The translations under genes and the position numbers were made by a program. The notes beneath the pieces were generated by a model. That model was not told where the DNA came from, made no database searches, and worked only from the letters and a program-made list of their open reading frames with translations. Positions 1 to 5,172 of a stretch of 5,254 bases of DNA are shown here, in pieces. Source of the stretch: Candidatus Poribacteria bacterium (GTDB lineage: Bacteria > Poribacteria > WGA-4E > WGA-3G); assembly GCA_028818995.1 (NCBI GenBank), contig JAPPMR010000701.1, positions 1 to 5,254 of the forward strand, given 5' to 3'. The stretch's first letter is position 1. Each line of letters opens with the position of its first letter.

Positions 1-44
1 CTACCTGCTCCGATGATGCCAACTCGGACTGTTTCTGATGCCAC
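1..44 (-). CDS. Gfo/Idh/MocA-like oxidoreductase, N-terminal 14 codons only (partial)
   Basis: The reverse strand reads from a GTG start at 44 as (M)ASETVRVGIIGAG and then leaves the window. A beta strand followed by GxIGAG so close to the N-terminus is the dinucleotide-binding Rossmann start typical of the Gfo/Idh/MocA family, NAD(P)-dependent sugar or inositol dehydrogenases in the cytoplasm. The GTG start is supported by an AAGGAG Shine-Dalgarno site 8 nt upstream (53-58) and by a near-consensus promoter at 81-109. Only the glycine-rich loop is visible, so substrate and exact family cannot be read. Another Rossmann enzyme, such as a different short NAD-dependent dehydrogenase, would also fit. 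The next codon is cut after two bases. Confidence 0.6.
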   Translation of the reverse strand, partial: MASETVRVGIIGAG

Positions 45-52
45 TCTTTTTG

Positions 53-58
53 CTCCTT
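53..58 (-). promoter_or_regulatory. Shine-Dalgarno site fixing the GTG start at 44
   Basis: AAGGAG on the reverse strand lies 8 nt before GTG at 44. No ATG is better placed, so this site decides the unusual GTG start. Confidence 0.65.
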
Positions 59-80
59 CACCTTCTGTATTGTAATTCTG

Positions 81-109
81 ATTTTATCAAAAAATCGCAG
101 TCATGTCAA
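81..109 (-). promoter_or_regulatory. Sigma-70-type promoter for the oxidoreductase gene
   Basis: The reverse strand has a perfect TTGACA -35 box (109-104), a 17-nt spacer and TAAAAT as the -10 box (86-81, one mismatch to TATAAT). Transcription would start near 74, giving a leader of about 30 nt that contains the SD site. Confidence 0.7.
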
Positions 110-128
110 GGTGTAATTTTTGTTGCGT

Positions 129-219
129 GTGTAAAGTTTTTGGCGTGAATAGGATATCTTTCTTGTGGGAGGGGTTTTCAACCCCGAACACATTTGTCAG
201 AATCGCGGAAAGAGCGGAG
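129..219 (+). repeat. Degenerate composite repeat, copy 1 (interrupted by a hairpin)
   Basis: This stretch begins with GTGTAAAGTTTTTGGCGTG (129-147) and ends with TGTCAGAATCGCGGAA and a related GCGG-rich tail (195-219). The same two blocks occur in the same order at 4451-4520, and reversed at 4841-4910, where they are only about 10 nt apart. Here they are separated by about 47 nt containing the hairpin at 171-185, as if that hairpin had been inserted. No coding potential is apparent. Confidence 0.55.
171..185 (+). repeat. Small perfect hairpin GGGGTT-TTC-AACCCC
   Basis: A 6-bp stem (171-176 with 180-185) closes a 3-nt loop. It interrupts the composite repeat at 129-219 and has the same layout as the other short GC-rich hairpins of the window. 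It has no T-tract, so it is unlikely to be a terminator. Confidence 0.5.
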
Positions 220-274
220 AACGCGGGAAGGGCGTTTTGGTGATGACGATCCGTTTTTCAGATCGCATTTTTTA

Positions 275-299
275 TGTCAAAATCGCTGAAAGCACGGAA
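275..299 (+). repeat. Diverged second copy of the TGTCAGAATCGCGG repeat block
   Basis: TGTCAAAATCGCTGAAAGCACGGA at 275 aligns with TGTCAGAATCGCGGAAAGAGCGGA at 195, 80 bp earlier, with few mismatches. Together with the blocks at 4475 and 4886 (reverse) it makes a dispersed degenerate family. The 45-371 interval otherwise holds only the promoter, hairpin and terminator-like structure listed here. Confidence 0.45.
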
Positions 300-316
300 C
301 ACACCCAATTTAGGAA

Positions 317-351
317 GCGTGTCACGTTATCGTGATATGCTTTGTTTTTTT
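317..351 (+). terminator. Terminator-like hairpin with T-tract, + strand orientation
   Basis: GCGTGTCACG (317-326), loop TTAT and CGTGATATGC (331-340) form a 10-bp stem with two G-U wobbles if transcribed on the + strand, followed at once by TTTGTTTTTTT (341-351). On the minus strand the wobbles become A-C mismatches and there is no T-tract after the stem, so the structure only works as + RNA. No + strand gene is visible upstream; it may end an unrecognised short or antisense transcript. Confidence 0.5.
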
Positions 352-371
352 ACTGACAAAAAATAAAATAC

Positions 372-593
372 TTATTTCTTATCAGATGGTTTTTCACCGC
401 TCGGTTTATCTTCAGATGGCGTTTCAACAGGTTTGGGAGGTTCTATATTAGGCTTGTTATCAGGTAACATCTCATCTGGTAAAACTATAATTTCAGGCGG
501 ATTTTGTGATTTTTTCTCTGTATCTGGAACTATAGGTTTACTCTTATTGGGCGTATCCGCTCGTGATCGGCTATTTGGTTTCTGGTTTCTCAC
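372..593 (-). CDS. Hypothetical 73-aa Pro/Lys/Glu-rich protein (doubtful)
   Basis: The frame opens at GTG (593), with a weak GGAAG six nt upstream as the only SD candidate, and ends with TAA at 372-374. An ATG slightly upstream (around 606) is in another frame and leads quickly to a stop. The product is low-complexity and charged, rich in P, K, E, D and S. It ends in a KPS-type near-repeat (PSEDKPSGEKPSDKK), and LPDEMLPDNKP occurs mid-protein. There is no membrane segment, signal peptide or catalytic motif. Such composition fits a disordered linker or tail, so this could be the remnant of a larger protein: the frame stays open for about 12 codons before the GTG without a standard start. I do not recognise a family. 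Confidence 0.35.
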   Translation of the reverse strand: MRNQKPNSRSRADTPNKSKPIVPDTEKKSQNPPEIIVLPDEMLPDNKPNIEPPKPVETPSEDKPSGEKPSDKK

Positions 594-604
594 AATAGAC
601 TTCC

Positions 605-638
605 ATTTAATTGATCTGATTAATAATATTTAATTGAT
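605..638. repeat. 11-bp direct repeat ATTTAATTGAT, two copies
   Basis: ATTTAATTGAT occurs at 605-615 and 628-638, 23 bp apart, within very AT-rich sequence directly upstream of the 73-aa ORF on the reverse strand. It could be a binding site or chance in AT-rich DNA. Confidence 0.3.
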
Positions 639-678
639 TTAATACAACCTAAGTTGCCACTCATGTAGCACAATCTGT

Positions 679-793
679 ATGAAGATTAAAAAAATATTTC
701 GGTAATTCTAATTTTCCCAAACCTGGTAGGTGCGGTTTCCTAACCGCACCGGATCTTCCTCAAAAATTACCGAATTAATAAATTAATCTTCAT
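679..793 (+). mobile_element. Palindromic non-coding element, copy A (115 bp, MITE-like)
   Basis: Terminal inverted repeats ATGAAGATTA (679-688) and TAATCTTCAT (784-793) are perfect. Imperfect pairing continues inwards, for example CGGTAATT (700-707) with AATTACCG (765-772), and the centre is the GGTGCGGTT hairpin at 729-750. A second copy lies at 4598-4735 in the same orientation; the first 60 or so bases of the two are almost identical and 20 bases near the right end are identical. It carries no ORF, so it would have to be moved by a transposase encoded elsewhere. The boundaries come from comparing the two copies and their unrelated flanks. Confidence 0.65.
725..750 (+). repeat. Core hairpin of copy A (GGTGCGGTT-TCCT-AACCGCACC)
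   Basis: A 9-bp perfect stem (729-737 with 742-750) has a 4-nt loop TCCT and is preceded by GGTA. The same 26-bp unit, split by an insertion, is the target of copy B (4583-4597 plus 4736-4746). A TTCGG variant lies inverted at 4755-4783. Confidence 0.7.
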
Positions 794-812
794 TTAGATT
801 GTGCTTGTGAGT

Positions 813-836
813 GCACAAACTGACAGTTTGCGCTAC
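813..836 (-). repeat. Intact small palindrome related to the copy A target
   Basis: CAAACTG (816-822) and CAGTTTG (824-830) form a 7-bp inverted repeat around a single A, flanked by GC and CGCTAC. Read on the reverse strand it starts GTAGCGCAAACTG and matches the split palindrome at 665-678/794-805, lying inverted 8 bp beyond it. Confidence 0.55.
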
Positions 837-941
837 CGGCAAATTCGCTTAAATCGGTCCTATTGTAACAAAATATTTACACGCCCTCAAACAGCCGTGG
901 GGTTTTGGTTCGACCCTAAGGATGTTGTGGGATATGAATAT

Positions 942-1250
942 TCATTGCGTAATAACATCTTCGATTGTTATATCTGCTGAACTTCTATTATCAAGATTGA
1001 GATTAATATTCATATCCATAATATTTAAAGCTTCGTCAATATTTTCTATGGAATCATTTTGATCTGAATTTAATTCTATATTATGGACAATCTCTATATC
1101 ATCAATATCTAATCTTACAAATTGCTGTTTGTCGGCATCTGTGTTTAATATGAAACCATCATTTATTACAACAACCCTTGATACTATAACCATATCGTCA
1201 AATTGCTCACCTAAATTATTCAGATGATCCCTTAATTGCTTAACTTTCAT
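942..1250 (-). CDS. Hypothetical acidic 102-aa protein
   Basis: ATG at 1250 has a strong AGGAG SD site 7 nt upstream (about 1258-1262), and the TGA stop is at 942-944, so translation is credible. The N-terminus MKVKQLRDHLNNLGEQFDDMVIV follows the pattern of small phage or island proteins that begin M-x-V-x-x-L, then a helix, then D/E-x-x-V-I-V. That is a pattern match only. The protein is strongly acidic (about 22 D/E against 7 K/R), and its last 50 residues are rich in D, N and I. There is no signal peptide, membrane segment or catalytic motif. It lies about 200 bp downstream of the restriction-modification gene on the same strand, but a tRNA fragment intervenes, so a shared transcript is uncertain. 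The 12-bp palindrome ATGAATATTCAT straddles its stop codon (934-945). Function unknown. Confidence 0.7.
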   Translation of the reverse strand: MKVKQLRDHLNNLGEQFDDMVIVSRVVVINDGFILNTDADKQQFVRLDIDDIEIVHNIELNSDQNDSIENIDEALNIMDMNINLNLDNRSSADITIEDVITQ

Positions 1251-1283
1251 TCTGTAACTCCTAATAAAATAAAATTGACAACT

Positions 1284-1336
1284 CTTAAAGGAAATAGTCT
1301 TTTCGACTCATGTGGGTTCGAATCCTACCCCGCTCT
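1284..1336 (+). pseudogene. Orphan 3' half of a class II tRNA, probably tRNA-Leu(UAA)
   Basis: Going 5' to 3': a possible anticodon loop CTTAAAG (1284-1290, anticodon TAA), the 3' anticodon strand GAAAT, a variable arm AGTC-TTTTC-GACT (1296-1308) of class II type, a T stem GTGGG/CCTAC around the loop TTCGAAT (1312-1328), the acceptor strand CCCGCTC (1329-1335) and discriminator T. The partner strands ATTTC and GAGCGGG are absent upstream, where the sequence instead becomes the leader of the 102-aa gene, so the D-arm half is missing. Breaking in the anticodon loop is what a tyrosine-recombinase integration at a tRNA gene leaves at the far attachment site. The T arm is clear; the Leu identity is less sure, since A rather than T would be expected as discriminator. 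Confidence 0.55.
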
Positions 1337-1451
1337 CATACACTTTGTACTATTGTCCCAGTGTACAATAATTCAATACAGTTGTCAAGCGTAATTGAAA
1401 TATTGGGGTGTTCTGATTGGACGTTATTTAATTTCCATCTTATTAATATTT

Positions 1452-4355
1452 TTACTCCGTACCCAACTCAACCTTCGACTTCTTCCCACCGTGAATACTC
1501 GGCTCCTGACACAACATTTTCCGAAGCAGATCAAGCCCTTCATGCACATCCGGACGCTCCGATTCCGTGATACCCAGCACCTCTGACAACAAAAGTCTAT
1601 CAAGCGCATGACGCACTGAGTCCTCATCCATCTGATTAAATGGTAACATCTTCTTATGTTTCAGTTGATTGAAAATCCGCTCCGCATTTGCCAATGCATT
1701 ATCAGAGAGTTTTCGTACATCCAACGTAGACATTGATTCCAAAGAAGCTTTTGAACCGCTTCCTCGTCCTGTTTGTTGTTTACCAGCACTTAGATAGTAG
1801 CAGAGAAACCCTAATGTAGAATTCCCCCATAGCGTCCAAGCATAATCATAATTTTCATCTTCAAAGACAACATTTCTAACAGACCTAATACCGATAGCAT
1901 CTTGTTCTGAAAACATTACGGACAAAGAATGTGAACTAAATCCTAAGTCTATATTAAATTGCACTCTACCAATACGTTCTAATATATTCTGAGCTTTAGC
2001 TTCCGCGTGTGGACGGATGAATGCATGTGCATTAGGTGATACAACCATTGACCGCTGAGTTTTGCATTTTAGATGCCATAGACACGGATATTCTGCAGTA
2101 TTAGGACACCCTTTTATAATGTCAAACGCACCTCGATCACTCGGGTCTTTTATATCCCGATGATCCGCGCCGATTCTTGCTATATCTGACACAGAACAGA
2201 TAGGGAGTTCTATAACAGATTTTTGACGAGGTAGTTTCAACTGTCCGTTTTTGAGTTGGTATGCAGCTTGGAGTACTGTAACATCTCTGATACGAGATAC
2301 AGGCCATGCAAGAGCTCTGTCTGGAAGTGGGGCAGAAATGGCGAATCCTACAATATCATCACCAATACAGATAGAACTTCCACTATTAACACCATCTTCA
2401 AGCCTTCGAATATCTTTAAGATTATAGATTTGATTTGCAACTTCTAAAGCCTCAAGTTCACTTTTTGGACAACGCTTTAAGCAGACGAATGTACCATGTC
2501 CCGTATTTGTTCCCTTACCTTTTCTCGCTATAACAAGGCATTCTGCAATGGTGGTATCCGATGAGAAAGTGCAATTCTCAGTGTCTGCATCGGCAATCGT
2601 TAGTACAAGCACATCTTGATATTCTTCTGCCCATAACCTTCTTACTTTATTCCAGCTATTTCCAGTGATTGCCGTAGATGGCAGCACAAATGCCAATTTA
2701 CCATTACGCTTTAACATTCTATCTGCGAGATCAACAAAGTCAACACCTTCTCCAGGATTGTTCCCGCCAAGTCGACGCCCTTGTGCCTTTCGCGCTGCTT
2801 GCATTTCAGGTGCTTCCTTTTTATCAGCAAAAATACTTTTAGGTAGGTTTGAGTTACTATCTGCACCACCTCGCGTATAAGGTGGATTCTGAATAACAAT
2901 GTCAAATTCATTATGTCTGAAAGCATCTCTCATGTCAGTAATTTCTGTACCTTGTCCTGTCGCTGTTTCCGTTGTGTCAAGAGTCAACGGGAGCGTACCT
3001 GATGGATCACTCAGTAGGTTGAGAGCACCGATGGCGTAAAGTCCGTCCGCACGTGGCGTGCCATAAGGCATTGTGTGAATACGCGTACCACCGATGCGAA
3101 CATCAGGATAGGTGCTGGCAATAATAGAAGCTGTCAAATGTGCGGCGTTCGGTAGAATATCACATCCTACAAGATTATTCTCCATCATATATTGATGGAT
3201 TGTTTCCCCTTTACTGCCTGTTTGTTCATAAAGCATGAGCAGTCGTTGATAAACACCATTGAGGAGTGAACCTGTGCCACAGGCGAAATCTGCAATTTTA
3301 AGTTTTTTAGGATCTCCCTTGAGTTCTGGTAAGGCAAGCGCACAGAGCAGTGCAGAGGATTCGGGACGGGTATAGTTCGCTTTCAGAATTTTCCGATTGT
3401 CAATAAGTTTCTGAAACACAATTCCTGCAAGTTCATGTTCTTGTGCAAGTCCCATCTTTTCTAATTCTCGGGCAGTATCTCGCAGCACACGCAAAATCTC
3501 ACCCACCAGTTTATCATCGGCGGCGAGCGTTTCGACGATATTGTAAGCAACATTGAAAATCGGAGCATAGTTGACCTTTTGGATTTCTCGCCATGCACGG
3601 AGGATTTCGTCTGAATCAAGTTGTCCGTATTCAGCGGTGAGTTCACTGAGTGATGGCACGTTTTCTAAATCTGGTTTACGCGCAAGGGAACTCTGAAATA
3701 CAAGGGCATTGCTGATAATAAGCATTGCCATCTGTGTTGTTTGGTCACCGGGTTCTTGGACAAGGAGCTCACCTATTCTTTTGCCAATATGAGGTCGGTG
3801 TTCAATTGCGCTACTGACGATGACAGCGGCACGATGGATGCCGTATTCCAGCACGGCGGCTGCTTGTTCAATTTTAGTGATCGGTGTAGCACCAATGCGA
3901 ATTGCAGTTGCAATGTCGGCAATACTGCCGTGAAGCCACCCTTTTTTCGGAAATCTCTGAGGATCATCAAGGTTGAGAAGGGTATACGCGAAGTCTTTTG
4001 AGTCTTTCAGATTTTCGCTAATCTCATCGCGTGGCATTGAGCGGAATCTGTGTGGAATGCGGATTACCATTGCACTGGTAAGTCTTTCCTGTGTGATCGC
4101 GAGTGTCTTGCCTAAGTACTGCTCACGTGCCTGCTTTTCGCCAGTTTCATTAGGACCGCGCTTGTAGTCAATTTTTACCTCAACTCCCATTGGGTACCTT
4201 TCGACTGTGCGGATAATAACATCAGGTTTCTTTTTGTTTTCAACAAGTGGCTGCGTTGTCTGCTCGTAAATTTTCCATGTCGCACTCATCGGCATCAAAA
4301 TTTCAACGAATAGGGTGGTGATAGTATTTTCGCTATTGGTGTGTTGATGGTTCAT
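1452..4355 (-). CDS. Type IIG/IIL-like fused restriction endonuclease / N6-adenine DNA methyltransferase
   Basis: This 967-aa protein probably both cuts and methylates DNA. Residues 44-61 hold a PD-x13-ExK motif (P44-D45, E59-V-K61), with an acidic E18 before it and a Q75...Y80 after it: a plausible PD-(D/E)xK nuclease. Residues about 150-320 look helical, as a connector. The methyltransferase core has N-Y-T-R-P-E (327-331, motif X), DFACGTGSLL (356-365, SAM-binding motif I), GCDI (397-400), NPPY (490-493, catalytic motif IV) and a GKLAFVLP strand (552-559); this order fits the gamma class. Residues about 620-960 should be target recognition, including WGNSTLGFLCYYL (843-855) and a Q-x-G-R-G-S stretch (861-866). 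Order and length match single-chain enzymes such as MmeI. The ATG at 4355 follows AAGG by 7 nt; a nearby ATG at 4359 is out of frame. No separate HsdR, HsdS or other defence partner lies beside it. A solitary methyltransferase with an inactive N-terminus is the alternative. Confidence 0.85.
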   Translation of the reverse strand: MNHQHTNSENTITTLFVEILMPMSATWKIYEQTTQPLVENKKKPDVIIRTVERYPMGVEVKIDYKRGPNETGEKQAREQYLGKTLAITQERLTSAMVIRIPHRFRSMPRDEISENLKDSKDFAYTLLNLDDPQRFPKKGWLHGSIADIATAIRIGATPITKIEQAAAVLEYGIHRAAVIVSSAIEHRPHIGKRIGELLVQEPGDQTTQMAMLIISNALVFQSSLARKPDLENVPSLSELTAEYGQLDSDEILRAWREIQKVNYAPIFNVAYNIVETLAADDKLVGEILRVLRDTARELEKMGLAQEHELAGIVFQKLIDNRKILKANYTRPESSALLCALALPELKGDPKKLKIADFACGTGSLLNGVYQRLLMLYEQTGSKGETIHQYMMENNLVGCDILPNAAHLTASIIASTYPDVRIGGTRIHTMPYGTPRADGLYAIGALNLLSDPSGTLPLTLDTTETATGQGTEITDMRDAFRHNEFDIVIQNPPYTRGGADSNSNLPKSIFADKKEAPEMQAARKAQGRRLGGNNPGEGVDFVDLADRMLKRNGKLAFVLPSTAITGNSWNKVRRLWAEEYQDVLVLTIADADTENCTFSSDTTIAECLVIARKGKGTNTGHGTFVCLKRCPKSELEALEVANQIYNLKDIRRLEDGVNSGSSICIGDDIVGFAISAPLPDRALAWPVSRIRDVTVLQAAYQLKNGQLKLPRQKSVIELPICSVSDIARIGADHRDIKDPSDRGAFDIIKGCPNTAEYPCLWHLKCKTQRSMVVSPNAHAFIRPHAEAKAQNILERIGRVQFNIDLGFSSHSLSVMFSEQDAIGIRSVRNVVFEDENYDYAWTLWGNSTLGFLCYYLSAGKQQTGRGSGSKASLESMSTLDVRKLSDNALANAERIFNQLKHKKMLPFNQMDEDSVRHALDRLLLSEVLGITESERPDVHEGLDLLRKMLCQEPSIHGGKKSKVELGTE

Positions 4356-4400
4356 GCATTTACCTTAACTTCAGTTATGATGTTGCTATTATTTTGTTTT

Positions 4401-4429
4401 ATTATAGTGTGTTTGCTAACACAAGTCAA
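4401..4429 (-). promoter_or_regulatory. Strong promoter of the restriction-modification gene
   Basis: The reverse strand has TTGACT (4429-4424), a 17-nt spacer and a perfect TATAAT (4406-4401). Transcription should start near 4394, about 38 nt before the ATG at 4355. Confidence 0.8.
4408..4423. promoter_or_regulatory. Operator-like palindrome in the promoter spacer
   Basis: TGTGTT-TGCT-AACACA is a 16-bp interrupted palindrome with perfect 6-bp arms. It fills the 17-nt spacer between the -35 and -10 boxes except for one base. A dimeric regulator bound here would block RNA polymerase, so it is a candidate operator for repression, perhaps autogenous. No regulator gene is seen next to it. Confidence 0.5.
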
Positions 4430-4450
4430 CTGAATTTCGCGACTACGGAT

Positions 4451-4520
4451 GTGTAAAGTTTTTGGCATGTGTATTGTCTGAATAGCGGATTTATCGGATT
4501 TCGCAGATTGCGCGGATTTT
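4451..4520 (+). repeat. Composite repeat, copy 2
   Basis: GTGTAAAGTTTTTGGCATG (4451-4469) is followed by TGTCTGAATAGCGGATTT and a tail rich in CGGATT and GCGGATT. It is a 70-bp unit matching the inverted 70-bp unit at 4841-4910, with one small gap, and more loosely 129-219. It lies just upstream of the restriction-modification promoter. Confidence 0.55.
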
Positions 4521-4597
4521 GACTTGGCCCATCAAAATGTTGTCCTTATATAGTGAAATCCCAAATATGTTCACACATACCCGGTAGGTGCGGTTTC

Positions 4598-4735
4598 ATG
4601 AAGATTAAGAAAATATTTCGGTAATTCTAATTTTACCCAAACCCGGTAGGTGCGGTTTCTAACCAATGCAGAATACCACACGCGTATTCTGCCGGATATT
4701 TCTCCAAATTACCGAATTAATAAATTAATCCTCAT
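4598..4735 (+). mobile_element. Palindromic non-coding element, copy B (138 bp, MITE-like)
   Basis: Starts ATGAAGATTA and ends TAATCCTCAT (one mismatch between the ends). Its left arm to 4664 matches copy A at 679-745 with a few substitutions and one-base indels, and it shares ACCGAATTAATAAATTAATC near the right end. It is longer than copy A because its central hairpin is damaged and contains a further small palindrome at 4668-4692. Orientation is the same as copy A, so the two copies form direct repeats about 3.9 kb apart, enclosing the 102-aa gene, tRNA scar and restriction-modification gene. Confidence 0.65.
4668..4692. repeat. Third-level hairpin inside copy B
   Basis: GCAGAATA (4668-4675) and TATTCTGC (4685-4692) form a perfect 8-bp stem around a 9-nt loop CCACACGCG. 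Copy A has none of this and instead shows the intact AACCGCACC arm, so this palindrome was gained within the element's core. Confidence 0.6.
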
Positions 4736-4754
4736 CTAACCGCACCATTTACAC

Positions 4755-4778
4755 AGGTTCGGTTAGGAAACCGAACCT
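4755..4778 (-). repeat. Hairpin of the GGTTCGGTT type, inverted
   Basis: AGGTTCGGTT (4755-4764), loop AGGA and AACCGAACCT (4769-4778) give a perfect 10-bp stem. On the reverse strand it reads as GGTAGGTTCGGTTTCC..., the same unit as 725-750 with a G-to-T change in one arm and the matching C-to-A change in the other. Confidence 0.65.
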
Positions 4779-4840
4779 ACCATGGTGGGCAAATAATCAC
4801 AGATTTTACTATAATTAGCGTTTGCACACAGCGAGCAGAT

Positions 4841-4910
4841 AATCCGCGTCATCTGTGCCATCCGCGAAAATCCGTGATTCTGACAGAAAAGGGTGACAAA
4901 AACTTTACAC
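4841..4910 (-). repeat. Composite repeat, copy 3 (inverted)
   Basis: On the reverse strand this reads GTGTAAAGTTTTTGTCACC (from 4910), then TGTCAGAATCACGGATTTTCG and a GCGGATT tail, matching 4451-4520 over the full 70 bp with one gap. The two copies face each other around the nested hairpin cluster. Confidence 0.55.
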
Positions 4911-5028
4911 ATACACCATTCAGTTCTCTAATAATTTCTTCCTTTACCAAAACTCCAATCAACCCAACTTTTCCCGCAAACTTATTGGAAATATATTGGA
5001 TATCTATTGTTCGGCAAACCACAAAAAC

Positions 5029-5058
5029 TTCCCATCACCACACAGAATTAGGTATAAT
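5029..5058 (+). promoter_or_regulatory. Possible + strand promoter (TATAAT at 5053)
   Basis: A perfect TATAAT (5053-5058) is preceded, 18 nt upstream, by a weak TTCCCA (5029-5034). It points towards the stem-loop and palindromes at the right edge and could drive a gene or small RNA starting near 5065. Only the -10 box is strong. Confidence 0.35.
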
Positions 5059-5172
5059 ATCAGGACGAGAAAACAAAACTTATTAAAAAAATATCTACAG
5101 AAAGAGAAAAACCTTGTTCCTCAAAACAGAGGAGAAATATAAAAAATAAAATTAATTCCGAAACAAGAAAAA

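Larger units (their letters stand above)
665..805. repeat. Host palindrome split by mobile element copy A
   Basis: The left part GTAGCACAATCTGT (665-678) and the right part TTAGATTGTGCT (794-805) form a palindrome when the intervening 115 bp are removed (AGCACAATCT pairs with AGATTGTGCT, 10 bp). The joined sequence closely resembles the intact palindrome at 813-836 read on the reverse strand. The two differ at paired positions in both arms (CAATCT/AGATTG against CAAACT/AGTTTG), so the pairing is kept. Confidence 0.55.
4583..4746 (+). repeat. Host GGTGCGGTT hairpin split by mobile element copy B
   Basis: Bases 4583-4597 (GGTAGGTGCGGTTTC) plus 4736-4746 (CTAACCGCACC) joined together equal, base for base, the intact 26-bp unit at 725-750. 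The 138-bp element copy B lies exactly between them, inside the 4-nt loop, with no duplicated target bases. Confidence 0.7.
4546..4817. repeat. Outer imperfect inverted repeat around the nested hairpin cluster
   Basis: TTATATAGTGAAATC (4546-4560) pairs with GATTTTACTATAATTA (4802-4817) apart from one substitution and one gap. The arms enclose the split hairpin, copy B and the hairpin at 4755-4778. They may be the remains of an older, larger palindromic element. Confidence 0.35.

Noticed and set aside
433..633. 66-aa + strand open frame opposite the 73-aa ORF
   Set aside because: No SD site, and its hydrophobic Gly/Leu-rich content is what the antisense of a Pro/Glu/Lys-rich sequence produces.
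899..916. GGGT...ACCC hairpin downstream of the 102-aa gene as a terminator
   Set aside because: Only 4 bp of stem with a 9-nt loop and no T-tract on the relevant strand.
934..945. 12-bp palindrome ATGAATATTCAT over the stop codon of the 102-aa gene
   Set aside because: All AT-rich with no loop and no T-run; probably chance, noted only in the gene entry.
1284..1336. 3' exon of a tRNA-Leu(UAA) split by a group I intron
   Set aside because: No 5' tRNA half or intron core is seen upstream, where the leader and gene of the 102-aa protein lie.
1310..1570. 86-aa + strand frame starting in the tRNA fragment
   Set aside because: It begins within the tRNA T-arm region and runs into the 3' end of the restriction-modification gene on the other strand; a shadow.
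665..4746. CRISPR array
   Set aside because: The repeats are palindromic and dispersed over kilobases, with no regular spacers and no cas genes.
4874..5086. 70-aa + strand open frame from a GTG
   Set aside because: It begins inside the inverted composite repeat, has no SD site and shows no recognisable protein pattern; it is probably chance.
5105..5132. TCCTC-AAAACA-GAGGA as a terminator or start region
   Set aside because: The stem is 5 bp with no T-tract, and the GAGGAG has no start codon at a usable distance.
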